A stretch of DNA of 46,968 bases from DATKLX01 sp035542155. GTDB lineage: Bacteria > Chloroflexota > Anaerolineae > Anaerolineales > Anaerolineaceae. The translations under genes and the position numbers were made by a program. The notes under the pieces were generated by a model. The model did not search any database, was not told the DNA's origin, and was given only the letters and a program-made list of their open reading frames with translations. Position 1 is the stretch's first letter. The number at the start of each line of letters is the position of its first letter. The stretch spans positions 1 through 46,968 of the forward strand of contig DATKLX010000003.1 in the NCBI GenBank assembly GCA_035542155.1, given 5' to 3'. This document shows, one piece after another, positions 7,364 through 14,308 of this stretch.

Positions 7364-8860
7364 CTACCCGACCCAATCGAAGGTGCGGGTAACGGCCTTC
7401 TTCCAGCCTTTATACTCTTTATCACGGAGAGCGGCATCCATCTTGGGATCCCACTCCTTGTCCTTGCCCCAGTTGGCGCGCAGGTCTTCGACCTTAGCCC
7501 AGAAGCCTACTGCCAGGCCTGCCGCATAGGCAGCGCCAAGCGAGGTGGTTTCCGCGACGGTGGGTCGGATCACGGGGACGCCGAGGATATCGGCCTGGAA
7601 CTGCATCAGCAACTCATTATAAACCATGCCGCCGTCCACCTTCAAGCCGGTCAGTTTGACGCCAGAATCCAGGTTCATCGCGTCCAAAACCTCGCGGGTC
7701 TGGAAGGCAGTGGCTTCCAACGCCGCGCGGGCGATGTGGCCCTTGTTGATGTAGCGAGTCATGCCAACGATCACGCCGCGGGCATCGCTCCGCCAGTAGG
7801 GCGCGAAGAGGCCGGAGAAAGCGGGGACGAAGTAAATTCCGCCGTTATCGTCGACCGTCTTGGCCAGGGCCTCGATGTCTGCCGACTTCTGGATCATACC
7901 CAGGTTGTCGCGCAGCCACTGCACCAGGGCGCCAGTGATCGCGATGGAGCCTTCGAGGCAGTACACTGCGGGCTCGCTGCCGATCTTGTACCCGAGGGTG
8001 GTCAGCAGGCCGTTCTTAGACTGGACTGGCTTGTTGCCCGTGTTCAGCAGCATGAAGCAGCCGGTGCCGTAGGTGTTCTTGGCTTCGCCAGCGCTGAAAC
8101 AGGTCTGCCCGAAGAGCGCAGCCTGCTGGTCGCCCAGGTCTCCCGACACAGGGATGCCCGCAAGCTCGCCTTTAGCTTCGCCGTACACTGCGCTGGATGG
8201 CTTGACTGCCGGGAGCATGGCGCGGGGAATACCCATCACCTTGAGCATGTCGGGATCCCAGTCAAGAGTCTCCAGGTTCATCAGCATCGTGCGCGAAGCA
8301 TTGGAAACATCGGTGACGTGGACGCCGCCGTTCGGTCCGCCGGTCAGGTTCCAGATGACCCAGGTGTCGATATTGCCAAACAAGACCTCACCCTTCTCTG
8401 CACGCGCGCGGACGCCAGGGACGTTGTCCAGGATCCATTTCACTTTCGGGCCGGAGAAATAGGTCGCCAGAGGCAGACCCACCTTCGCCCGGAAGCGATC
8501 CTGGCCGCCATCCTTTGCCAGCTCGTTGCAGATATCGGCGGTGCGGGTGTCCTGCCATACGATGGCGTTGTAAACCGGCTTACCAGTCGCCTTTTCCCAC
8601 ACCACGGTCGTCTCGCGCTGGTTGGTCACACCGACTGCAGCGATGTCCCTCGGATTGATGTTGGCCTTGACCATGGCGCCATGGATCACTTCCTGACATC
8701 GTTCCCAGATCTCCAGGGGATTGTGCTCAACCCAACCGGGCTTCGGATAAATCTGCTCGTGTTCCTTTTGGTCTACCGAAACTACCTTGCCGGCATGGTC
8801 GAAGATCATGAACCGGCTGCTGGTAGTTCCCTGATCAACTGCTGCTGCATATTTTGTCAT
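7364..8860 (-). CDS. glpK: Glycerol kinase
   Basis: 498 residues, the usual length for glycerol kinase of the FGGY family. AAVDQGTTSSRFMIFD at the N-terminus is the phosphate-binding signature. NQRETTVVWEKATGKPVYNAIVWQDTRT, split over the substrate loop, and YGTGCFMLLNTG, KVDGGMVYNELLMQFQ and ETTSLGAAYAAGLAVG are glycerol-kinase hallmarks. It makes glycerol 3-phosphate from glycerol and ATP, feeding the GlpA protein in the next operon. It is the last gene of glpF-dhaK-dhaL-glpK, 73 bp behind dhaL, with an AGGAGG ribosome site, and is followed by a terminator. Confidence 0.97.
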   Translation of the reverse strand: MTKYAAAVDQGTTSSRFMIFDHAGKVVSVDQKEHEQIYPKPGWVEHNPLEIWERCQEVIHGAMVKANINPRDIAAVGVTNQRETTVVWEKATGKPVYNAIVWQDTRTADICNELAKDGGQDRFRAKVGLPLATYFSGPKVKWILDNVPGVRARAEKGEVLFGNIDTWVIWNLTGGPNGGVHVTDVSNASRTMLMNLETLDWDPDMLKVMGIPRAMLPAVKPSSAVYGEAKGELAGIPVSGDLGDQQAALFGQTCFSAGEAKNTYGTGCFMLLNTGNKPVQSKNGLLTTLGYKIGSEPAVYCLEGSIAITGALVQWLRDNLGMIQKSADIEALAKTVDDNGGIYFVPAFSGLFAPYWRSDARGVIVGMTRYINKGHIARAALEATAFQTREVLDAMNLDSGVKLTGLKVDGGMVYNELLMQFQADILGVPVIRPTVAETTSLGAAYAAGLAVGFWAKVEDLRANWGKDKEWDPKMDAALRDKEYKGWKKAVTRTFDWVG

Positions 8861-8933
8861 TTTTCGTACCTCCTGAATACGAAACTAAATTTGAAATTGA
8901 TTTTTGACCAACCAAGGATAACCATCCATGTGC

Positions 8934-9572
8934 TCAGGAATGGTTCCCCCAACAATCTGCGGCTGCTTTCAGAATCAGGTATGAAGAGGTTGCTCCAGGA
9001 TCCTGGTGCCCTGCGCTGCGCTCGCCCAGGTAACTGGCCCTTCCTTTCCGGGCTACCATTGGAATGGTTGATAGCATGCCCTGCCTGGCTGCTTCAGCGG
9101 ACTGCTGGAGTGCAGTCTTCATCAGCGTCCCGTTATCCACATCATTTTTGAGAGCAGTCACTGCCGGGGTGAGCGCGTCCACCATAGTCTTATCTCCGAC
9201 TTCAGCTTTCCCGCGCATAACCACCCCATTCAACGCGGCGTCTAGAGCAGTATACCAATCGGCCAGGGACATCTCCATCTTTCCGGCGGTTTTCATCCCA
9301 GCCTGCAGGTAAAATGTCCCATACAGGGGTCCCCCCGCCCCGCCAACCGTGGAGATCAACGTCATCCCGACTGTCTTGAAAATCGTGCCGATGTCTTTGT
9401 CGCTCATCTCGGGCATTTTGTTCATGACCGCTCTAAATCCGCGATCCATGTTCGCCCCATGATCTGCATCCCCAATCGCCGCATCCAGTTGGGTCAGATA
9501 ATCCTTGTTTTCTGCAAGAACCTTCGCGCATGCCTTGATCCACTCGATGGAATCATCCCGAGAGATTGTCAT
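8934..9572 (-). CDS. dhaL: Dihydroxyacetone kinase ADP-binding subunit DhaL
   Basis: 212 residues, the normal DhaL length. LDAAIGDADHGANMDRGF supplies Asp30, Asp35 and Asp37, which hold the two metal ions and the ADP. Further family motifs are GGAGGPLYGTFYL, GDKTMVDALTPA and the C-terminal RASYLGERSAGHQDPGA. In the PEP-dependent system DhaL keeps ADP as a bound cofactor that DhaM rephosphorylates, and DhaK transfers the phosphate to dihydroxyacetone. It lies 74 bp after dhaK, and that gap holds the strong hairpin at 9592-9623. Confidence 0.95.
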   Translation of the reverse strand: MTISRDDSIEWIKACAKVLAENKDYLTQLDAAIGDADHGANMDRGFRAVMNKMPEMSDKDIGTIFKTVGMTLISTVGGAGGPLYGTFYLQAGMKTAGKMEMSLADWYTALDAALNGVVMRGKAEVGDKTMVDALTPAVTALKNDVDNGTLMKTALQQSAEAARQGMLSTIPMVARKGRASYLGERSAGHQDPGATSSYLILKAAADCWGNHS

Positions 9573-9591
9573 AGTTGGCTCCGTTTATTTC

Positions 9592-9623
9592 AGCCAGGGC
9601 GGGCTTTGAAAACCGCCCTGGCT
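9592..9623 (-). other. Intercistronic hairpin between dhaK and dhaL
   Basis: Perfect 11-bp arms AGCCAGGGCGG (9592-9602) and CCGCCCTGGCT (9613-9623) with a 10-base loop, centred in the 74-bp gap. No T-tract follows on the minus strand, so it looks more like an mRNA-processing or stabilising hairpin than a terminator. Confidence 0.55.
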
Positions 9624-9646
9624 TTCCTCGTGGACTGCAGGCTTTT

Positions 9647-10648
9647 TTATATACCCCAACGCATGCCTGGGGTCTTCACGGGCGCATCCCACAACTTCTT
9701 CAAATCCTCATCCATCTTCAGCACGGTGATAGAGGCTCCAGCCATTTCAAGACTGGTGATGTACGGGCCGATCAGGCTGCGGACAACCTTCAAGCCATGT
9801 TTCGTGGCGAACTCGTGAGCTCTGCGATATACTATATAGAGTTCGATCAGCGGCGTACCGCCCATGCTGTTGACGAAGAGCAATACTTCATCGCCGGTTT
9901 TGAAGGGGATATCCGAGATAACCGGCTCGATCAACATATCGACGATTTCATCCGCCGATTTTACCTTCATCCGGGTCCGGCCAGGCTCCCCATGGATGCC
10001 GATGCCAATTTCCATCTCATCCTCGGGAAGGTCGAAGGTGGGTTTGCCCACATGCGGGACGGTGCAGGACGTGAGCGCCATCCCCATGCTGCGGCCATAA
10101 TCCTTCACCTTGCGGACCACATCGGCGACCTCTTTGAGCGAGCGGTGTTGTTCGGCGGCTGCGCCAGCCAGCTTCTCAGCCAGCACGGTTGATCCCACCC
10201 CTCTTCGTCCGGCAGTGTACAGGCTGTCCTTGACGGCCACATCGTCGTCGATCACCACACTTTCGATATCGATCCCTTCCGCGCGCGCCAGGTCCGCGGC
10301 CATCTCGAAGTTCATGATATCTCCGGTGTAGTTCTTGACAATGTGCACGACGCCAGCGCCGCTGCTCACCGCCTTGGTCGCTTCCAGCATCTGATCCGGA
10401 GTGGGCGAGGTAAAGACAGCTCCCGGGCAGGCAGCGTCCAACATCCCCATGCCGACAAAACCACCGTGCATTGGCTCATGGCCGGAGCCGCCTCCAGAGA
10501 TCAGGGCTACCTTCCCCCGAACAGGAGCATCCACCCGGTAGATATAGTTCGGGTCATAATGCACTTTCACCATATCGGGATGGGCAAGGGCGATGCCTTC
10601 CAACTCTTCACGGACTACGTTTTCAGGCGAATTGATAAGCTTTTTCAT
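9647..10648 (-). CDS. dhaK: Dihydroxyacetone kinase substrate-binding subunit DhaK
   Basis: 333 residues. SGGGSGHEPMHGGFVG (His57) and NYTGDIMNFEMA (Asp110) are the catalytic region. EMEIGIGIHGEPG carries His219, the residue that binds dihydroxyacetone covalently as a hemiaminal. The protein binds substrate and receives phosphate from DhaL-ATP, giving dihydroxyacetone phosphate. The ATG at 10648 has GGAGG seven bases ahead. It sits between glpF and dhaL, while the phospho-donor gene dhaM is in the neighbouring operon. Confidence 0.97.
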   Translation of the reverse strand: MKKLINSPENVVREELEGIALAHPDMVKVHYDPNYIYRVDAPVRGKVALISGGGSGHEPMHGGFVGMGMLDAACPGAVFTSPTPDQMLEATKAVSSGAGVVHIVKNYTGDIMNFEMAADLARAEGIDIESVVIDDDVAVKDSLYTAGRRGVGSTVLAEKLAGAAAEQHRSLKEVADVVRKVKDYGRSMGMALTSCTVPHVGKPTFDLPEDEMEIGIGIHGEPGRTRMKVKSADEIVDMLIEPVISDIPFKTGDEVLLFVNSMGGTPLIELYIVYRRAHEFATKHGLKVVRSLIGPYITSLEMAGASITVLKMDEDLKKLWDAPVKTPGMRWGI

Positions 10649-10719
10649 TCCATTGCCTCCACAAGACGTTCATCCTTCTCAATACACGAAATTAAACTGT
10701 GAGGTTTTTTCGATCAGGA

Positions 10720-11499
10720 TTATTTCTTGGCGGGCAGGAATGCAGTGACGAACCAGTCGTAGGTGAAGGCTCCAAGCAGTCCACCGACAATGGGTCCGAT
10801 GATTGGGATGATCCAGTAGATCCCATTGAAGAGACCCTGGGTGCCGACCAGTGTGCCGAATACGCGCGGGCCGAAATCACGCGCCGGGTTGATTGCATAT
10901 CCCGAGGGGCCGCCCAGGGATAGGCCAACTGCCAGGACCGTGCCGCCCACCAGGAACGGGCCTATGTTATTGATGAGCCCGGTATTCCGTGAATCGCCGC
11001 TGGCCAGGATGCCCCAGAGGAGCACAGCGGTACCAAAAATTTCGGTGAGGATCGCTCCGGTTGGGGTGTAGCCGCCAGCCGAAGCTGCGGTGGTCGCGCC
11101 ACCCCAGAAAGCCTGCCCGAAAACAGAACCAGGACCGGTGCACCACACATTGGGCACGCCAGCCGCGCGCAGGCCATCACCGTAGGTCAGGTAAACGCCG
11201 AGAGCGCCCAGGAATGCGCCGACCCACTGAGCGATGATGTATGGGACCACCTTCCCCCACGCGAAACCACGCTTTGCAGCCAAGGCGATGGTCACAGCCG
11301 GGTTAAGGTGGGCGCCGGATACACCCGCCGAGACGTAAACGGCGACGATCACCGCGAACGCCCAGCCTATGGTGATCGTATTCCAGTTGTACGCGGTGGA
11401 GGCCAGGCGAGGCGCCAGACCTACATTCGCCACGACACCATCACCCAAGAGGATCAGGATGAAGGTCCCGAAGATTTCTCCAATGATTGGCCCTAACAT
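10720..11499 (-). CDS. glpF: Glycerol facilitator (aquaglyceroporin)
   Basis: 259 residues, a MIP-family channel with six membrane helices and the two half-helix motifs: GAHLNPAVTIAL and the second GYAINPARDFGPR. The Asp after the second NPAR is the mark of glycerol channels as opposed to water channels. It lets glycerol diffuse across the inner membrane, where GlpK traps it. It is the first gene of the operon. Its ATG at 11499 has AAGGAG ten bases ahead, and about 570 nt of structured leader lies between it and the promoter at 12075-12103. Confidence 0.95.
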   Translation of the reverse strand: MLGPIIGEIFGTFILILLGDGVVANVGLAPRLASTAYNWNTITIGWAFAVIVAVYVSAGVSGAHLNPAVTIALAAKRGFAWGKVVPYIIAQWVGAFLGALGVYLTYGDGLRAAGVPNVWCTGPGSVFGQAFWGGATTAASAGGYTPTGAILTEIFGTAVLLWGILASGDSRNTGLINNIGPFLVGGTVLAVGLSLGGPSGYAINPARDFGPRVFGTLVGTQGLFNGIYWIIPIIGPIVGGLLGAFTYDWFVTAFLPAKK

Positions 11500-11592
11500 G
11501 GTTACTATTCTCCTTCTGTTTCTGGTATGGTAGAAAAAAACATTGGTTGAGCTTAAATCGATTTCTGAACGGTGAGATTCGGTTGAGCAGCC

Positions 11593-11603
11593 ATCACCTC
11601 CTT
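11593..11603 (-). promoter_or_regulatory. Extended anti-SD match far upstream of glpF
   Basis: The minus strand reads AAGGAGGTGAT, an 11-base perfect complement to the usual 3' end of bacterial 16S rRNA, about 94 bases before the glpF ATG. The ATG overlapping it would give a 13-codon peptide ending in TAA, but the spacing is too short for normal initiation. It could be a ribosome standby site, or chance. Confidence 0.3.
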
Positions 11604-11643
11604 CAAGGAAAGGGTTTTACAGCATGAATCACAAAATCAACCA

Positions 11644-11730
11644 TTGGAGCGAGGCAACCCAAAACAAACCAGCCACATAACACGGATTGGCGATTGGCGG
11701 GTCGCTCCAAAGTAATGCCTGTGTTGGGTT
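11644..11730 (-). other. Possible pseudoknot in the glpF leader
   Basis: Stem 1 pairs TTGGAGCGA (11644-11652) with TCGCTCCAA (11702-11710). Stem 2 pairs AACCCAA (11656-11662) with TTGGGTT (11724-11730). The stems cross, so both could form only as a pseudoknot. All pairs are perfect, but the loops are long. Confidence 0.35.
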
Positions 11731-11750
11731 ATTCGATTTTCAGTTTCAAC

Positions 11751-11784
11751 CTCCGCTCTGTTGCTATCTGGTGAAAGAGCGGAG
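11751..11784 (-). other. 9-bp hairpin in the glpF leader
   Basis: CTCCGCTCT (11751-11759) and AGAGCGGAG (11776-11784) pair perfectly around a 16-base loop. Confidence 0.45.
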
Positions 11785-11791
11785 TACAGCT

Positions 11792-11847
11792 AAACCATAA
11801 TTGGCTGCTTCGATATCCAGGACCTGGACAAGCTGGCAATATGGTTT
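11792..11847 (-). other. 8-bp hairpin in the glpF leader
   Basis: AAACCATA (11792-11799) and TATGGTTT (11840-11847) pair perfectly. Three more inner pairs and a small internal TCCAG/CTGGA hairpin (about 11816-11828) are possible. Confidence 0.4.
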
Positions 11848-11883
11848 CTGTGAGGTTGTCCCTGAACCTTACACAGCCAGGAT

Positions 11884-11926
11884 AAAAAAAACAAGAACCG
11901 CTATGCAAAACCACTTGCAGCGGTTC
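11884..11926 (-). terminator. Rho-independent terminator inside the glpF leader or behind dhaR
   Basis: On the minus strand GAACCGCT (11919-11926) and AGCGGTTC (11895-11902) form an 8-bp stem extended by GCAA/TTGC with a 2-base bulge, followed by TTG and eight T (11884-11891). It lies about 255 bp after the dhaR stop and about 140 nt into the predicted glpF transcript, so it could end dhaR or act as an attenuator for glpF. Confidence 0.75.
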
Positions 11927-11952
11927 CTCCGATGAAATCCGCGTGGGTGGAG

Positions 11953-12008
11953 GCGAAAGTGCACTTAAATTCCCCATTGGAAGGACATTGTTGGTCATGC
12001 TCTTTCGC
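11953..12008 (-). other. Long-range stem just upstream of the leader terminator
   Basis: GCGAAAG (11953-11959) pairs with CTTTCGC (12002-12008), and GCA (11961-11963) with TGC (11998-12000), across one mismatch. It encloses a 34-base loop and ends about 27 bases before the terminator stem, the position where a sensor domain would be expected. Confidence 0.4.
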
Positions 12009-12074
12009 AATCCAAACCCGCTCACTTCCCATTTCGGATTCCCATTCAGATAACTGACTTTTGAATACCCTTAT

Positions 12075-12103
12075 AGTCTAATGACTCCTCAAAAAAAAGT
12101 CAA
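12075..12103 (-). promoter_or_regulatory. Candidate promoter of the glpF-dhaKL-glpK operon
   Basis: On the minus strand TTGACT (12098-12103) is followed after exactly 17 bp by TAGACT (12075-12080), a good -35 and a weaker -10. Predicted transcription start is about 12068. The weak -10 fits an activator-dependent promoter, with two palindromes centred near -60 and -92. Confidence 0.5.
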
Positions 12104-12120
12104 CTAATTCATCCAAACTT

Positions 12121-12167
12121 GTTTCATTTTGAAACGTTATTTCTATGATCATGTTTCAATATGAAAC
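12121..12167 (-). promoter_or_regulatory. Twin palindromic operators, GTTTCA-N3-TGAAAC
   Basis: Two perfect 15-bp palindromes, GTTTCATTTTGAAAC (12121-12135) and GTTTCAATATGAAAC (12153-12167), share the same six-base arms and the same flanking T and G. Their centres are 32 bp apart, three helical turns, so they face the same side of DNA. They end 14 bp from the dhaR stop and lie upstream of the candidate promoter. DhaR is the natural candidate binder, but this is inference. Confidence 0.7.
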
Positions 12168-12181
12168 GGGGCCTGAGCCTT

Positions 12182-14167
12182 CTAAGTTCCCTGGTCCGGA
12201 TAAGGAGTGTTGCGGTAATCCTCCATATACACACCGTACTTTTTGATCTTTCGCCATAATGTGGTCCTTCCAATCCCGAGCACTTGCGCCATTCGGCTCA
12301 GGTTCCCACGGCATAATTCTGCGGCCTGCACGATCGTCTGGCGCTCCACATCGATCCATGGCTGGATCTTGTGTTCTTCCAGGTCTCCCGCCATGCTCCA
12401 GGATAAATTACGTACCGGCACGGGAAGGTGAGCAAGCTCGATCACCCCATCTGGCCCAACCATCGAAGCCGCCGGACCGAGAACAGCTTCCAACTCGCGA
12501 ATATTCCCGGGCCATGGATATTTCTTCATCACTTCCAGCACGCCCGGCCCCAGGCTGAGGGGGTGGTTTAACTGGCGTGACAGGCGGCTGCAGATTCTCT
12601 CGACAATCATCGGAATGTCTTTCGGCCGCTCGCGCAGGGATGGCAGGGTGATAGTGAATGCACTCAACCGGTAGAACAGATCTCGCCGGAACCTGCCTTC
12701 CACGACCAGCTTTTCAATTTTCGCCGCTGTTGAAACAACTACCCGCAGATCTACCTCGATGGGCCGGTCCCCACCCATCCGCTGTACCATGCCCAATTCG
12801 AGCACATTGAGCAGAATCGCCTGGGCTTCCAGTGGAAGCGCATCCACGTCCTGAAAAAAGAGCGTACCCCCCTGGGCCAGCTCAAACTTGCTCGGCCGTC
12901 CGCCAGGTCGCTTCGAGGCTGGGCCCTCTTCATATCCGATCAGCTCGCTCACTGCCAGCTCATTTGGTACAGACGAACAGGCGAAGATGATGAATGGGCC
13001 TTCCCTGCGCAGGCTCTCGTTGTGAATAGCCCCGGCCAGGACATTTTTCCCCGTGCCCACTTCTCCGCGAATCAAGATGCTTGCCTTTGCCAGCGCAGCC
13101 GATTTGACAAAGGTTTGCACCCGCTTCATCTGGGGCGAATCCCCGGGGATGTCGTCCAGGGTCAGGCGGGCATGCGCGCCAACCTGGCGGTGGATCAATT
13201 GGCGAACCTCCGTGATCGGCCGGAAGGTTGCAATGATCCATTGCAGCCCATTTTTATTCACCACAAAACGCAGGCTGAGAATGCAGTTGACCGTTTTCTG
13301 GCCAATGATCAGATTGGTTTCCACGTCGGTGAGCGGCTCATGGGCATCGATCGCGGCCTGGATGAAGGGTGGATAGGACAAAAAATCATCCGTCTTCTGT
13401 CCAACAAGACCCTGGGCAGACCGCTCCATCACCCGCGTAGCATAATTATTGATGTGGATCAAAACCCGCTCCCCGTTCCAGACAACGATCCCTTCCGAGA
13501 TGGTATCCAGAATGGCGATCAATTGGGCCAACTGGCTGTTGTTTTCCGCCAGGAGGCTATCCGCCTGGCGCTGCGCTTCGATCGCCTTTGCCCCGGCTAT
13601 CACCAGGCTGAGCGAGTACGGCTGGTAGCGATCGGTGGTCGTCAGCAGTCCTAAGACCCCCAGGACGCGCCCGCTCACGTCGAAAACTGGCGCCGCCGCA
13701 TCCGCCAGGTCGTGAAACTGGAAACAGTAGTGTTCGGGGCCATATACCTCGACCGGCATGCGCTCGGTCAATGCCAGTCCAAGTGCGTTGGTGCCCACAT
13801 GGCCTTCCGTGAACAGCTCTCCGGTGGCGATCCCCATCCCCGCCAGCAGCTCTAAAACTTTTGAGTCCGCCTGCATATCCAGAATGTAGCCGGTCCCATT
13901 GAGGAGGACAACGGCTTCTTGATTAGATTTCAAGTTAATGGAGATGTCCTCCATGATCGGGCGGGCGATTGAGATCAGGTCGAAGCTGGCCACCTGAGCC
14001 GCCAGAAAATGGTCCGGATTGAGCTTGTTGAATTTGATCGTTTGGAAGGGATTGATCCGCGCCCGGCAGCGCTCCCAGGAACTGGCTACGATCGGAGAAA
14101 CCTCGGGGACGATATGCTCGTGACTGGTGAACTCGGTCCAGGCGTGGAGAAGCTTATCCAAATCCAT
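12182..14167 (-). CDS. dhaR: DhaR-like GAF-PAS-AAA-Fis transcriptional regulator
   Basis: 661 residues, close to E. coli DhaR in size and layout: a GAF-type sensor (about 60-200), a PAS-like domain (about 215-320), a sigma-54-activator-type AAA+ domain (about 340-580) and a Fis-type helix-turn-helix at the end (GNLSRMAQVLGIGRTTLWRKI). Walker A is GEVGTGKN (368-375). The GAFTGA loop that contacts sigma-54 is replaced by GPASKR (415-420), and the Walker B acidic pair is altered in GGTLFFQD (433-440). It therefore probably acts on the sigma-70-type promoter, as E. coli DhaR does. In E. coli, DhaR activity is set by DhaK and DhaL. Start ATG at 14167, its own promoter candidate at 14207. Confidence 0.85.
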   Translation of the reverse strand: MDLDKLLHAWTEFTSHEHIVPEVSPIVASSWERCRARINPFQTIKFNKLNPDHFLAAQVASFDLISIARPIMEDISINLKSNQEAVVLLNGTGYILDMQADSKVLELLAGMGIATGELFTEGHVGTNALGLALTERMPVEVYGPEHYCFQFHDLADAAAPVFDVSGRVLGVLGLLTTTDRYQPYSLSLVIAGAKAIEAQRQADSLLAENNSQLAQLIAILDTISEGIVVWNGERVLIHINNYATRVMERSAQGLVGQKTDDFLSYPPFIQAAIDAHEPLTDVETNLIIGQKTVNCILSLRFVVNKNGLQWIIATFRPITEVRQLIHRQVGAHARLTLDDIPGDSPQMKRVQTFVKSAALAKASILIRGEVGTGKNVLAGAIHNESLRREGPFIIFACSSVPNELAVSELIGYEEGPASKRPGGRPSKFELAQGGTLFFQDVDALPLEAQAILLNVLELGMVQRMGGDRPIEVDLRVVVSTAAKIEKLVVEGRFRRDLFYRLSAFTITLPSLRERPKDIPMIVERICSRLSRQLNHPLSLGPGVLEVMKKYPWPGNIRELEAVLGPAASMVGPDGVIELAHLPVPVRNLSWSMAGDLEEHKIQPWIDVERQTIVQAAELCRGNLSRMAQVLGIGRTTLWRKIKKYGVYMEDYRNTPYPDQGT

Positions 14168-14206
14168 AATTTCCCTGTAATCCCGATGGATGGAGCGGGC
14201 AGAATG

Positions 14207-14215
14207 ATTATAGCA
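14207..14215 (-). promoter_or_regulatory. Extended -10 promoter of dhaR
   Basis: On the minus strand TGCTATAAT (TATAAT at 14207-14212) is a perfect -10 with the TGn extension. No good -35 is seen 16-18 bp upstream. The start of transcription would be about 33 bases before the dhaR ATG. The rest of the 141-bp gap to murE shows nothing clear. Confidence 0.6.
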
Positions 14216-14308
14216 TGAGGGAGAGTGTCGGCCATGAAATTTGGGCCTTTGTGTTTCTCCGTGGAAGGATCCATATTGATCTATCTTTTTAGTCCAGATA
14301 TGCGATAA

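Larger units (their letters stand above)
11500..12068 (-). ncRNA. Long structured 5' leader of glpF-dhaKL-glpK (candidate regulatory RNA)
   Basis: The 682-bp stretch between dhaR and glpF has no convincing gene. It holds promoter and operator elements at its upstream end and, in the predicted transcript, at least five possible structures: a long-range stem (11953-12008), a terminator hairpin with eight U (11884-11926), an 8-bp hairpin (11792-11847), a 9-bp hairpin (11751-11784) and a crossed pair of stems (11644-11730). The region does not match a riboswitch class I recognise. Part of it could also simply be the dhaR 3' end. Confidence 0.45.

Noticed and set aside
7343..9151. 602-codon open frame on the plus strand opposite glpK and part of dhaL
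   Set aside because: Crosses two well-identified genes and the gap between them. No recognisable domain.
11729..12025. 98-codon open frame in the glpF leader
   Set aside because: No ribosome site of note and no family resemblance. It crosses the terminator and two hairpins, which fit RNA structure better than coding.
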